Assembly: GCA_021613335.1 (NCBI GenBank)
Contig: JAJTWR010000032.1
Coordinates: 781,001 to 845,000 of the forward strand
DNA length: 64,000 bases
From: Whitmania pigra
Taxonomy: Eukaryota; Annelida; Clitellata; Hirudinida; Haemopidae
Reading direction: 5' to 3'
Shown here: positions 1 to 12,660 of the stretch, in pieces
Position numbering within the stretch: the first letter of the stretch is position 1
How the letters are laid out: each line of letters opens with the position of its first letter
Notes under the pieces: generated by a model
Databases searched by the model: none
Told to the model about the DNA's origin: nothing
Seen by the model: only the letters and a program-made list of their open reading frames with translations
Position numbers and translations under genes: made by a program

Positions 1-430
1 ACCTAGTCATATCCCTAACCCTATGCTATCTCTAAGCCCGCCCAATATTTGGGTTATTATCCAGAAAACCAGGAAGTCTGACAAAATTTGACATCACGAG
101 TTGATTTTTGCCCGTTTATTTGCAGGACACCATTTTTAAAAGAAACACATGCTAGTCGTTATTCATGATATTTAAATTTATTTTTCAGTTCCGACATCAT
201 GACAAACTTCAAAATTTTCCATTATATAACATTAATTATTGCATGTCCACACTAAGAGTGTCCAATTCATGAAGCTGGAAACAAAGCATAAATCTATTTA
301 AAAAATTAAGTCCAAGTTGAGAATAAAAAAATAACAAACACATTTTCATAATGTAATTAATCTTTTAACAAATTAATAAAATGTTAAATAAAACCAAAAT
401 TTAATCAGTGCTAGTAAAATTCTTACTTAA
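1..430. other. AT-rich flank, no gene seen
   Basis: This stretch lies downstream of DP1, which is read on the minus strand, and would hold its 3' untranslated region. I see no coding or mobile-element signature in it. Confidence 0.4.
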
Positions 431-1314
431 TCATTCTGAAAGATAATTTATTTCACCCAGGCAACTTTTATCCAAAATGTAACTGGTGGCCAAAGGCGAA
501 GACTCGAACGAATCATCGAAGTGTGCAGCATCTTTGGCAAGTTGAACAGAACAAGGAGGATCTGCTTCAAGATCAAATGTCATTGCATTGCATATGAGGC
601 TGCCAACACAATATCTGATGCAAGTAGCAAGATCGCCAGTCAAAAAACTCGTCAATCCTTTAAGTTTTGTGTTTGGAAACTGTTTCCAGCAAACATCACC
701 TTAAAGTATTTGTTTACATGGTATAGATATTTTTAACATTTCCTACTGAAAATGAACTTAATGAACGTAAATGAACAAATTAAAATGTTAACACTACATA
801 AATATTACCCATGTATTCGTTAAGAAAATGTATAAGTTTTGTACCCTTCACTTCATTAATTAATTAATCCACAAATAATAAATATCCGTAATGAAAGTTA
901 GTTCTTACTTACGGTAAACGTAAGCGTTGAATGCTTGTAAGATTAAATAATTTCAATTCACCGTTAAAAAATTCCTTTCCTTTGAACTCAAAAGTTTTCA
1001 AGGTACTCTTTTCATCTTTAGGCACTGCCTTCAGTTCCAAGTCCATTTGTACGTAACATTTATTGTTGGAGGTATCATAGCCCACTATATTGCAATGGAC
1101 AAGATATATGCAGTCTTCAAGGCACAATTTCAATTCATACGATCCCGTATTGACGAGGCCTTCATATCCGTCTTTGGTTTCAAGCCATGCGGAGTCACCT
1201 ATTTACGATAAATTTCAGTATGCTTTCCAAATCAAATTTCAAACGTTTGTAAGGCTTACCCTTCCCCGAACAGAAATATGTAAAGCCAATCAGAATTAAA
1301 GCATGGAATGCCAT
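431..1314 (-). CDS. DP1: secreted double PAN/apple-like protein, 3 exons
   Basis: Exons on the minus strand are 1314-1260, 1198-962 and 699-431; joined they give 186 aa. Exon 1 encodes a signal peptide (MAFHALILIGFTYFCSGK). Exon 2 encodes a PAN-like module with four cysteines in the order C-x3-C-x5-C then a C before a conserved Q-M pair. Exon 3 encodes a second PAN-like module with six cysteines, opening with DVCWKQF and closing with YILDKSCL, as in apple domains. Both introns begin GT, end AG and are in phase 1 (exon lengths 55, 237 and 269). The ATG is supported by the signal peptide and by the same exon-1 length in most paralogs. It is most like decayed DP10 in exons 1 and 2. The protein is predicted to be extracellular; the ligand is unknown. 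PAN assignment rests on cysteine spacing, not a profile search. Confidence 0.82.
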
Positions 1315-2957
1315 ATTTTATCCTTTAACACAAAATGACATTAATATTGAAAAACATTTATGGAACAAATATAGCTACCAAGTAAACAATTACCAGAAAG
1401 TTTAAATTTTTTCTTGAATGCTTAACTCTCTCTGAAGCAGATGATACTTGAGTAAATTAAGATTGTATTTATCACTCGTAAAAAGGCTGGTAATCAATGT
1501 ACCATTTCGACAACGCTTTATTTATTAGGTTGACATGTGGATATTTACTTCAGCCTCGTTAATCAACCTCTCAAACGCAGCTGCATATTCACATTAAGGT
1601 ACTCTTTATTCCATTTATTTTAAGTTCTGATCATTTCGAATAATAATTTGAAGATAAATGTTTTTGAAATTTATTTAGAGTAAATAAACGAATCAACTGT
1701 GGCTGTTTATGTTATGCTTAATAACTACAACCATACTTTATTTCCAGCGACAGTCGCAAAACCTCTTCCGAAAAACTAAATTCAAAACAACCGCAAGTTG
1801 CTCAGGTACAAACTCCACTCCTTAAAACTAAAAGTGAACCATTCAGGTCACTACACTAACATTAGTTCTCTTATAAATCCCACTCGCATTTTCCAAACCT
1901 CTTCCAAGGACGTAATTTCCTTTTTTCCAGGAGGGAACACTTGATCATCGGATCTGTTTTTGCTACTTTTTTTGTTATTTTGTAACCAGATTATTTTGTC
2001 AACAACTCCGCCAAACCCTTCCTTATCATTTTCCCAATTAAAATTTTTTTCTCAGCTAAGTCACACCGCACAACAGATTTTCAAATTTGGACCACTTTAA
2101 CGACGTAAACAATTTTGAAAAAAATGGATATAGTTTGACTGAAAAAATTGAGAGTTGGAACAGTTTGAAAAATATAATAAGTTATTAATTCTTAAAAATA
2201 TTATTTTTTGTTATGTTCTTATTTACATAAAAATGTTTTATTGTTTGTGCAGTTGTTGCAGTAATGGAATTATGCAAACAGAAAATTGTGCTACCACTTG
2301 CATTTGTCGAGCCATTTTAGATTTATTACAAATATCAATTCCATGGTTAAAAATAAATATTAAATAGAGTTTGGATTTGTACTGTAAATCAGTAACCATA
2401 ATGTTGCAAATTAACGAGTTTCTAAATTAATACATTATTTTGTGATTTGTGCGAATAAAAAATAATTTTCAAATATGATTAAAATTTTGCTAAGTTTGCT
2501 ATTGGTCAGAGTTTTTTTTACTTTATATTGTTGTTTGACATCCTCAGCATTATTCATCTTGACCATACTTGCTTCAATTTTTGTCAATTTAATTTAAGAT
2601 TTGCAAAGGTGCATTTTATCTTTATTCAGGTTTAAAGAATTTCATTTAATTAATGAACTTAAATGAACTATAAATGAACTATAAATGAACTTAAAAAGTT
2701 TCAAAAATTCATTTGCTTTAATAAAGGAGAAATCGAGATATCCATTTGTAATTCGATGAAAGCTGTAAAAAAATAACAATAAAATTAATTCACATGCAGA
2801 AAATAAATATTTATTCATATAATATTAATATCAATATAACAATATAATTATTCAAAATAAATTCTCATTCTCAAGCTCAATCCTACTTTGTACGAATATT
2901 TAATATAAAATTAAATAGAACTTCGAAAATCTGTAAACAAAAAACAAATTTACCTCG
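1315..2957. other. Gap between DP1 and DP2; upstream region of DP1
   Basis: This holds the DP1 upstream region with the TGATAAATAC motif near 1465-1474. The remainder is AT-rich, with a local run of repeated ATGAACT-like words at 2654-2700. Short open frames here have no recognisable domain. I see no further gene. Confidence 0.45.
1465..1474 (-). promoter_or_regulatory. Shared TATA-like element upstream of DP1
   Basis: Read on the minus strand this is TGATAAATAC, about 150 bp before the DP1 start codon. The same word lies at a similar distance before DP2 and DP8, and with one change before DP10. Its AT-rich core could act as a TATA-like box; that role is inferred from position only. Confidence 0.45.
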
Positions 2958-3829
2958 TCATTTCTTAAGATATTGCTTTTGGAACAGACACACTTTATCC
3001 AGTACGTAACTGATAGACGTATTTGAAGGCTGGAGAGAATTATAATTGACATGTACCGCATCAGTGGCAAGTTGGATCCAACAATTTGGAGTTGTCGATA
3101 TATCATAGGTAACAGAAATGCAAATCCTGCATCCGATGCAGTATGTCATGCAATTGTTGCGAGGATCGAAGGATATATTAGTCAGTCCTTTGATCCTTTT
3201 ACCAGTAAATTTCTTCCAGCATATATCACCTGCAACCACATAAATTGCAATTAAATATTGATATCCCATTTCTACTGATATACATTTCGTAATGCGAAAA
3301 ATAGCTTAAATGCAATACTTGTAATTGTAATAGCAAAATTTAATAAGGCTATTCGAAATGCAGTACAATATCTACATGTTGCTTAAATTATATCGTAATT
3401 ATTTAATAATCAATCAAATCAGAAAATCTTATCATTCATAAAATCAACTAAGAATATTTTCAATAAAACCAACCATTGAAAAACTTATCTCTTGGGAATT
3501 TGAAAGTTTTCAAAGTACAATTTGAAGGCTTAGGCACTAGCTTCACTTCCTTCTCCATCTGGATGCGACACGTCTTGGTTGTTTCGTCAAAACTAGCTAG
3601 GCAGCAATGTTCCAGATATACGCACTGCACCAGGCAGCCGTTCAGCGTGTATGCTCCTACCTCGACAAGACCTTCATAATCACCATCAATCTCTGTCCAC
3701 AAGTAGTCATCTATTGAACGATAAGTGGTAAATTAAAATTCTAGTTTTATGTTGAACCAAAGCTTTACATTCACCCTTGGATGCGATGGCTAAAACAAAG
3801 CATGACAAAATCACACCAATGACTTTCAT
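2958..3829 (-). CDS. DP2: secreted double PAN/apple-like protein, 3 exons
   Basis: Exons on the minus strand are 3829-3775, 3710-3474 and 3229-2958 (55, 237 and 272 nt), giving 187 aa. The signal peptide MKVIGVILSCFVLAIASK is a clear hydrophobic core ending in small residues. Module 1 has the family opening WTEIDGDYEGLVEVGAY and four cysteines plus one extra in EHCCLASF. Module 2 runs from DICWKKF to YVLDKVCL with six conserved cysteines. The donor after exon 2 (GTTGGT) is weaker than in paralogs but in the same position and phase. The promoter and exon 1 of a near relative survive as an inverted relic at 43.7 kb. Confidence 0.82.
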
Positions 3830-3966
3830 GTTTCTGTAAACAAAGTCTGAAATTTAAAAAAAATAATAAATATTCTTAGGAACAAAAGTTAAGTAAGTAC
3901 CACACTCAAATATGAGTCGCCTAAATCTCAGGTTGATGTGAAAACGTGTCTAGTCTCACCGAGTCT

Positions 3967-3976
3967 GTATTTATCA
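3967..3976 (-). promoter_or_regulatory. Shared TATA-like element upstream of DP2
   Basis: TGATAAATAC on the minus strand, about 140 bp before the DP2 ATG, in a wider conserved upstream block (3845-4095) that recurs inverted at 43660-43870. Confidence 0.5.
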
Positions 3977-4680
<704 letters not shown>

Positions 4681-4839
4681 TTATCATTATTTTTAACCAA
4701 GATAATGAAGTTAATAAAGGAATAGTATGATAAAAACAAGTTTTTTGTGTAATTATGTGTAAATCAGTCTTGAAATTATGGAGTTAATGCTAAATAACTA
4801 CATTAATCAATGAATCTGCATAGCAGCTTTGTAAATAAT

Positions 4840-5290
4840 TAAGAAGTTGAACGAAAACAATTACTCTGTTCATGCGCGAGGAGGGCAACCTTGAACTTAA
4901 TTCTTTCAGCGATTGGAAACCACTGCAGTACTCGCAATGCTTCGGTTGGTTCAGCGTCGTCACCAGTCGGGTTGCTTTGTTTTGAATCGTCTGCAGTTTC
5001 CGGAGAGATGCAGAGGATAGTTGATGTAGAAGGGAGTTGCAGTAGTTGAGCGTTGACAAGATAAGGCAACGGCAGAGAGCCGCGGCCACATCAACTATAA
5101 GAAACTGATCAAGATAACGATCATTGATATTTCTACTATTCGAACTACTGTGAAAACGTGCCTATCGAGGCAGAGGGTACTGTCAATGTAACCCCGAGGA
5201 GTTTTATGGTGCTGGATAGCTCAAAGCTGGTGTTGGCGAGACGAACAGAATTTCCTTTGATAATGATATTTTTTGTGCAAATGATGATGA
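4840..5290 (-). mobile_element. L2/CR1-type LINE, reverse-transcriptase C-terminal fragment
   Basis: The minus strand reads AAALCRCLILSTLNYCNSLL and then SLRKLQTIQNKATRLV, followed after a frameshift by WFPIAERIKFKVALL. This is the order of blocks at the end of the reverse transcriptase of L2/CR1-type non-LTR retrotransposons. Upstream, around 5160-5250, KLLGVTL matches the preceding block. The fragment is 5' truncated and frameshifted, so it is dead. Confidence 0.72.
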
Positions 5291-5451
5291 GGTTGATGTT
5301 GTCGATGATAATTATGTCGTGAGAATCTTCATTTGTATAAAATTATAGTCGTAACTAATTTTAATTTCAAATTAGTAACTGCAGATAAACATGTAAATAA
5401 GTTAAAATGATATGCAAATCATTTTTTAGCCATAAAATTGAATGATATCAA

Positions 5452-6134
5452 TTGGGAAGAGATTGTATGTCCACCAAGCAAGCTTTGTCCAGTATGTAAC
5501 TGTTAGCTGAAGTTGAGGACACAAACGATTCTTCATATTCTGCAGCCTATGCAATATGCCATACAAGCAACCACAGAATCAAACGCTATGATGCTAGTGA
5601 GTCCTTTAATTTTTTTACCCGGAACCTTTTTCCAGCATAGCTCACCTATGTAAAATGAAACCCAATTAAAAATAATAACAATATCATTTATCATTTCCTA
5701 ATTATGGAATGTGCTTAGAGTTTATTCAATATGTTTAAGTCATGCTATTGATATTTAATTATTTTAGAAAATTAATTATAACCTTTGTGATAATCCCTTT
5801 TATTGATTTCATAAGTTTTGAAAGTACTATTTTCATCTCTAGGCACCGGCTTTATTTCAGATTCCATTTGAATAAAACAGTTGTTATTAGAGTAATCAAA
5901 GCCAGCTATGTTGCAATATTCCATGTACAAACATTCAATCAAACATTCGTTAAGTTCAAACGATCCTATCTTGATGAGACCTTCATACCAGTTTTTGGAT
6001 GCACTCCAAGCAGAGTCACCTGTTTGTCAGAACTGCAGTTGAATTTGTAATTTATTATAAAATATATGATGCTTACCTTTTACCGCATCGAATGCAGCTA
6101 AACAACCAAGAATTAAAACACAAAGTTTTATCAT
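5452..6134 (-). pseudogene. DP3 pseudogene: double PAN gene with deletion in exon 3
   Basis: Exon 1 (6134-6077, signal peptide MIKLCVLILGCLAAFDAVK) and exon 2 (6019-5783, 237 nt) are intact with good splice sites. Exon 3 (5645-5452) has lost about 77 bp relative to its near-identical paralog DP5. The deletion removes the middle cysteines and joins the reading to a TGA directly after the CIGCRI segment. The breakpoint shares a short CAT, so microhomology-mediated deletion is plausible. The flanks match DP5, so both come from one duplication. A truncated secreted one-and-a-half-domain protein could still be made. Confidence 0.8.
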
Positions 6135-7963
6135 ATTTTAATTGAAATTGTCGGCTCACTAAAGCTTTATTAATTATTTATGGAATATAAATAGTCTGAA
6201 ATTTGCTTCATAGTTCGACGCAGCCTGGGCCATTATAAATGTAAGACAATGACAGTTAATCGATTGATATAATTGCTGTTTTGACGTTTGTCTAAATAAC
6301 TAATGGCTTCAAACTTCTAATCCGTTCATAATCAGTAAAATAATTTAATTTAAAAAAAAATTCATTCAATTTTATTCATTGTTGTTTACGTTTAAAACGT
6401 TGTAAACCTGCTGGACTTGCTTCGAAATAGGAGGTTTAATCATAAGTTAATTAAATTCGTATTAATTCAAATTAATTAGAATCGATTGAATATTGAAAAA
6501 ACAATAAATATTGAGCTCTCATCAGAATGTGAAGGTTAATGAGGATGATTGAAATCAGAAACAAAAATTTCAATTGATGTTCACCTGTCAGTCAATTAAT
6601 ATGCCCTGCATACAGCAGTAATATCAATGATCGTTATATATGTTATATATAGTCTGCACTGCCAGCAGAGCTTTCTATGGTAACCGTAATATAACTATAT
6701 AACTATGTAAGTGGTTACAGGTTGTATATATGCCTGATACGTGATACTACTACATCGATAAAATCTTATAAAACAAAAACCTCTTTGCTAAGACAGGTGG
6801 TTTCAAACTCAATCTCTCAACGGGCCAAAATTCAAATCACACGTGATGGTCGACCGGGATTAACGTTTAATTGGCGGTAAACGTTGCTATGATGTTATAT
6901 GCCTCTTCAGTTCTTTTACATTCTGTAGCTTCTGCTGCGCATTCAGATAGATATTTAACTTATTTTGATGATTAGTCTAGTAATATAATCCTTTATCACA
7001 GCCACATTATCTCTACCAATTAAACTCCGTTAGCATATCTACCAGCGTCTTTGAAAGTTCTCTTTTCAGAATAAACGTTTTTCCTGGCCTTTTCAAAGGC
7101 TAGCTTTGATTTAAAAAAAATTGTGCAACTATCGACAGACGCTTGATTGATATTAAGTTAACCGCAGCAAAAAAAGGCAATATTTGCGTACTAGACTACT
7201 TTCATTTCTTCGAATGCTTCGAGGCAATCCAAAACGACCTTCGTTCAGTCCTGGTATGTGGAACTTTGGCAATGGCAACATTATTGGTCAATAGAAAGTG
7301 AAACGTTTGAAAGTCGCCAATAATAAGATTTTAATTCAAGAGTTCAGTGGGATTCTATTCAATTCAAGAAAAACAGAAACAGTTCATGTTACAGGTGGTA
7401 GAGAATGATTGCCATGATTTTGCAATTCCTATCAAACTTACCCTTATTTCCGCATCAGTAGATTCGACAAGTACACCGGACAAATAACAGATATAAAATA
7501 ATATATAATTCTAAACGGCACCTTAATGTGAATCAAAAACCAAAAAAATTATTTATTTATAATTTTTAATTAAAAAATTAAACTAATCGAGTAAGGAAGT
7601 AATATGTTCATGGAAACATGGGAGTTTGCAACAAGAAGCAGACCTTAATCATGTAGGTAATACAATTAACTAAATTATTTCTCGAACATTTATTGCAAAT
7701 TCTTGAACACAAAGTCGAGAGAACAGATCAGAAAAATGATTATAATTTATAAGAAATCTTCATCGGCTTAACTGTAGCGTGACTCTAAAAGTTATAAAAC
7801 AAGGGTAATTAATTGAATTTATTTGGTACAAAATAATATAAACTTTATACTTTCCATTATTACCAACTAACTATCAATACTATTAATAAACTTTTTCTAA
7901 TTGAAAAAAGAATAATAAAAGCTAAAATCTGAGTTTTATAAACCATTGCTTGTTACCATTTAC
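6135..7963. other. Gap between DP3 and DP4
   Basis: It includes the DP3 upstream region, which matches the DP5 upstream region nearly base for base to about 6600, then a degraded tRNA-derived SINE near 6601-6690. From about 7490 onward it resembles the DP6 downstream region from about 12200. The middle (6700-7490) has no counterpart that I can see and no recognisable gene. Confidence 0.45.
6601..6690 (+). mobile_element. Degraded tRNA-derived SINE remnant
   Basis: The words CTGCATACAGCAGTAATATC and CTGCACTGCCAG match parts of the SINE copies at 14325 and 11041. The tRNA-like head is missing here but present in the duplicated position at 11041, so this copy probably lost it after the segment duplicated. 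Confidence 0.4.
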
Positions 7964-8769
7964 TTATTTGGATAGAAACTTTATGTGCCACATGCACGGT
8001 TTATCCAGTATGAAACTGACAGCAGTAGTTGAAGGCTCAAAAGACTCTCCATCAATCTGCGATGCTTCACTGGCAAGTTGGAGCCAACAAGGAGGATCTG
8101 TCCCTGTATCATAGGTCATGGCGTTACAATATCTGCTACCAAGACAATATATTATACAGATATATTGAGTCTTGCACGATACATTCGACAACCCTTTAAT
8201 TTTTTTGCCAGCAACCTTTTTCCAGCATATATCACCTGAATTTATTCATATTATTATTGGATTAAATTAAAATTAAGTTATGCAAAGTCAAGTTACTGGG
8301 ACTTTTATGGATATTGAATTTTTACACGTAGATTAAATAAATAATCTAGATATATCATATATGTATCCAAAAATTCATAGGACAACTCAGACTTTGTTTT
8401 AGAAAAATAAAGAAATTTCTAGCAATTCTAGAGTATTTGAAATAACCATTGTAAAATTCGTCTCTCCTGAATTTGTAAGTTTTCAAATTGCTATTTTCAT
8501 CTTTATAAACCGGATTTATTTCTAATTCCATTTGTATGTAGCATTTGTTTGTGGAGTTATCAAAGCTTGCCATATAACAATATTGCAAACACAAGCATTC
8601 TGCCAAACAATCCTTGAACGAGTATACTCCAATTTCGATGAGTCCTTCATAACCTTTTTTTACTTCAGTCCACGCAAAATCATCAGCTGTTTGTGTTATA
8701 TTTTATAATTTCTAAAAATTGAATTCTTATTACAAATTGAAACTTACCATGCAGCAGGCTAACTAAAGT
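7964..8769 (-). pseudogene. DP4: double PAN gene that has lost its start exon
   Basis: Exon 3 (8235-7964) and exon 2 (8686-8447) are open and match intact DP6 closely, with splice sites kept. Exon 1 survives only as its last 22 nt (8769-8748, ending in the normal donor). Where DP6 continues to its ATG, this copy switches abruptly into the GC-richer minisatellite at 8771. The signal peptide and start codon are therefore missing, and no replacement ATG in frame is visible nearby. It is probably a recent pseudogene unless a distant 5' exon is used. Confidence 0.75.
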
Positions 8770-8770
8770 A

Positions 8771-9062
8771 AGGTGACCCGTCATAACAGCCCGGCGACAG
8801 AATAGCCCCGACAAAACAGCCCCGTCAAAATAGCCCGGCGTCAAAATAGCTCAAGACAAAACAGCCCCGACAAAACCGCCCCGACAAAACGGCCCCGTCG
8901 AAACAGCCCGGCGTCAAAATAGCCCAGGACGGAAAAATCCCGTAAAAATGGCCCCGTCAAAATAGCCCCGACAAAACCGCCCGGCGACAAAATAGCCCAG
9001 GACAAAACAACCCGGCGACAAAATAGCCCGGCGAAAAAATAGCCCCGTCATTATAGCCCCAC
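8771..9062. repeat. Minisatellite of about 14-16 bp units
   Basis: About 20 imperfect head-to-tail units around the consensus GACAAAATAGCCCCG, alternating with GCCCGGCG variants. The composition is much richer in G and C than the surroundings. It begins exactly where DP4 is truncated. Confidence 0.9.
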
Positions 9063-9690
9063 GATAACTCCATGTCAAAGTATTTTTAAAAAATGTTGTG
9101 AAACTGAATCAAAATTTAATTCGAAATTAGTGGCTTGAATGCTTTGACCGTTTTGAGTATTGTTTGTTGTTATTATTGTTCTCCAGAAGTTTAATTTGCA
9201 TAGTCTTGCTTATTCGTATATATTATTGTATTTATATTATTTGTATCTGGCTTACAAATTTGTGTTCACATTATCCTCATCACAAGCTTGTGAGAGGTCG
9301 TTTTCATCAAGATCATTCATGCTGATGTCTTGTGAGAAAGACTCTTTTCCAAGAATCAATAACAATGAAATCATTGATGTTTTAGCATCGACCAGTGAAG
9401 CATATTTCACTACGCTTTACGCAGCTTGACGTGGTTTTAATTTTTCCCCTTACACGCTTTACCCATGTTTGTGAGAAGGGAACTTATAAACTCCGATAAA
9501 GTGGCTCAATGAGACCAATTATTTTCAATACCACAATGGTCTCATCTCACCTCAGATGACAAGAGATTCTGATTTTGCGTGTCATCAGTACTTTTTTACT
9601 TTCCGTTGATAAACATATGAAACCTTGCTCGAGAGGGAATTTTCAAAACCACGTCTAAACATATTTATTGTAACTAAATAAATCTTCAAT
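9063..9690. other. Insert between duplicated blocks; possible hAT-like fragment
   Basis: This segment lies between the two copies of the duplicated block. A plus-strand frame at 9265-9429 reads SSSQACERSFSSRS, which weakly recalls the ERSFS motif in the C-terminal dimerisation region of hAT transposases. That is too little for a firm call. Nothing else is recognisable. Confidence 0.3.
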
Positions 9691-9798
9691 TGAATAAGAT
9701 TATAGTCGTAACTAATTGTAATTTCAAATTAGTAACTGCAGGTAAACATGTAAAATCATTTAATAGCAAAAAATTGAATGACATCAATTGGGAAGAGA

Positions 9799-10538
9799 TT
9801 ATATGTCCACCAAGCAAGCTTTGTCCAGTATGTAACTGTTAGCTGAGGTTGAGGACACAAACGATTCTTCATCCAAGATTGATGCATCTTTTGCTAATTG
9901 AAGCCAACAATTAGGTGTGCTTTCAGTGTCAAAGGTAATGTGTTGACATATTCTGCAGCCTATGCAATATGCCATACAAGCAACCACAGAATCAAACGCT
10001 ATGATGCTAGTGAGTCCTTTAATTTTTTTACCCGGAACCTTTTTCCAGCATAGCTCACCTATTTAAAATGAAACCCAATTAAAAATAATAACAATATCAT
10101 TTCCTTATTATGGAATGTGCTTAGAGTTTATTCAATATGTTTAAGCCATGCTATTGATATTTAATTATTTTAGAAAATTAATTATAACCTTTGTGATAAT
10201 CTCTTTTATTGATTTCATAGGTGTTGAAAGTACTATTTTCATCTCTAGGCACCGGCTTTATTTCAGATTCCATTTGAATAAAACAGTTGTTATTAGAGTA
10301 ATCAAAGCCAGCTATGTTGCAATATTCCATGTACAAACATTCAATCAAACATTCGTTAAGTTCAAACGATCCTATCTTGATGAGACCTTCATACCAGTTT
10401 TTGGATGCACTCCAAGCAGAGTCACCTGTTTATCACAACTGCAGTTGATTTTGTAATTTATTATAAAATATATGATGCTTACCTTTTACCGCATCGAATG
10501 TAGCTAAACATCCAAGAAAAAACACAAAGTTTTATCAT
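9799..10538 (-). pseudogene. DP5 pseudogene: frameshift in signal-peptide exon
   Basis: Near-identical partner of DP3. Exon 3 (10058-9799) keeps the full PAN core (CMAYCIGCRICQHITFDT to YILDKACL) but stops four codons early, because a CAA seen in DP3 is TAA here. Exon 2 (10425-10189) is open. Exon 1 (10538-10483) is 56 nt against 58 nt in DP3: two bases are missing in the codons of the signal-peptide core. This puts exon 2 out of frame and leads to a stop at its second codon. DP3 and DP5 are therefore broken at different places. A 2-base assembly error would reverse this verdict. Confidence 0.75.
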
Positions 10539-11040
10539 ATTTTAATTGAAATTGTCGGCTGACTAAAGCTTTATTAATTATTTATGGAATATAAATAGTC
10601 TGAAATTTGCTTCATAGTTCAACGCAGCCTGGGCCATTATAAATGTAAGACAATGACAGTTAATCGATTGATATAATTGCTGTTTTGAGGTTTGTCTAGA
10701 TAACTAATGGCTTCAAACTTCTAATCCGTTCATAATCAGTAAAATAATTTAATTTAAAAAAAAATTCATTCAATTTTATTCATTGTTGTTTACGTTTAAA
10801 ACATTGTAAACCTGTTGGGCTTGCTTCGAAATTGGAGGTTTAATACTTATGATTAATATAAGTTATAAGTATAAAATTCATAAGTTATTTAAATTCGTAT
10901 TAATTCAAATTAATTAAAATCGATTAAATATTGAAAAACAATAAATAATGAGCTCTCATCAGAACGTGAAGGTTAATGAAGATGATTGAAATCAGAAAAA
11001 AAATTTCCATTTGATGTTCACCTGTGATGTTAATCTGCCC

Positions 11041-11100
11041 TGTAGGTTGACCGAATGGCTAGCGTTCTCTCATACAGCAGTAATATCAATGGTCGTTACA
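11041..11100 (+). mobile_element. tRNA-derived SINE fragment
   Basis: Starts with GTAGGTTGACCGAATGGCTAG, resembling a tRNA A box, and continues with CATACAGCAGTAATATCAAT as in the copies at 6601 and 14325. The 3' part is lost. Confidence 0.45.
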
Positions 11101-11339
11101 TGCGACTAGAGATTTCAGCGTAAAATATTTTATTGTAATAAAACACAAAATGTTTTGTTTTTTTTTTTTTGAAATATTTTAACACATTTTCAAACATTTC
11201 CTCTTGCTAAAGTAGCTTCTAAGATTTTTTCATTGTCTGCAACAACCGCTGTATTCGAAAGAGATTTAACATAACAATTATTTATAGTGGTTAAAAAGAA
11301 CTGGATCAGTGTAATAACCGCTCTTTCTAGTCCTAATAA

Positions 11340-11985
11340 CCGAATTTGATTAAGTAAATCTTAAATTTATCTACTGCGTCTGCATGGATGGTTTTCTTAT
11401 CTAGTTTATTCCATAAGGAAACCACCCTTGTTCTGAAATAATTATTTTTTAAGTCTCCCGAAGCCTTCCTATATAATTTACAATCGTGCCCTCTAGTAGA
11501 AACACTTTTTGTGGCTTCCCTTCCCGATAAAATTTTGAATGCCTCGATGAGGTCCCCTTTATTTTTTTTTCTTTTCCATAGTCGTTAATTTACATCTACT
11601 TAATTTTTCCTCATAACTCATCTTTCCAAAACCTTCTATTATCCAAGATGCCCTTTTTTGTACTCTTTCCAACACTTCTACATCCTTTCTCAAATGAGGA
11701 TTCGACACTTCCACACAGTACTCAACGTGTGGCCTTACTAATGTCTTATACAATATCTGTATTACATCCTTGTCCCTATTCACTACTGTTTTCGTTATCA
11801 TTCCAAATACTCTGTTTGCTTTTTTAGCAACTTCCATGCAATAAAGAGATGCTTTTCAATTGTTCTGCATTATTACCCCCATATCTCTTTCATGATTAGG
11901 CTGCTTCAGAATGCTTCCTCCAAATACATATTCAACTTTCGTGTTTCTGCAGCCCATATGCATAATGGAGCAAATAACAGAAATA
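11340..11985 (-). mobile_element. CR1-like LINE, C-terminal part of ORF2
   Basis: The minus strand reads LYKTLVRPHVEYC, LERVQKRASWIIEGF and MSYEEKLSRCKL, then after a homopolymer frameshift GDLIEAFKILSG, RGHDCKLYRKASG and FRTRVVSLWNKL. These are the C-terminal blocks of CR1-like reverse transcriptases. The 5' end is truncated and several frame breaks are present. The segment is absent from the equivalent position in the first duplicated block, so it inserted after the duplication or was lost from the other copy. A second piece of the same family lies at 44160. Confidence 0.78.
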
Positions 11986-12660
11986 AAATAATATACAATA
12001 GATATAAATCACCACATGATAATTAACTGAATTAAAGTGTTTGTTTTCAATTCTTTTAAAAGTAATTGTCAGTCAACAATTCAACCTTTTTGTACAACTG
12101 TTAGTATTGAATGACCGGTAAATATTAATAGAATACACAAAGATTTTTTTTTTTTTAGATTACGAATACATTTGAGGTTGAGCACAAGAAATTGAGAAAA
12201 AATTTAATTTTAAACGGCACCTTAATGTGAGTCAAAAACAACAAAAATTATTATTTTATAATTTTCGATTAAAAAATTAAACTAATCGAGTAAGGAAGTA
12301 ATATGTTCATGCAAACATGGGAGTTTGCAACCAGAAGCAGACCTTAATCATGTAGATAATACAATTAACTAAAATCTTTCTCGAACATTTATTGCAAATT
12401 CTTGAATACAAAGTCGAGAGAATAGATCAGAAAAATGATTCTAATTTATAACAAATCTTCATCAGCTGAACTGAAGCGTGACTCTGAAAGATATAAAAAC
12501 AAGGGTAATTAATTAATTTTATTTGGTACAAAATAATATAAATTATACTTTCCTATTACCAACTAACTAACAATACTCTTAATAAGCTTTTTCTAATTGA
12601 AAAAAAGAATAATAAAAGCTAAAACTTGAGGTTTATAAACCCATGCTTGTTACCATTCAC
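11986..12660. other. Region downstream of DP6
   Basis: AT-rich; from about 12200 it matches the region downstream of DP4 (from about 7510). No gene is visible. Confidence 0.4.

Noticed and set aside
5742..6050. 102-codon plus-strand frame (and its near copy at 10148)
   Set aside because: It is the antisense of DP3 and DP5 exon 2; conservation is explained by the minus-strand gene.
9160..9429. 89-codon frame with ACERSFSS
   Set aside because: A slight likeness to the hAT C-terminus only; no second block supports it, so no separate feature was made.
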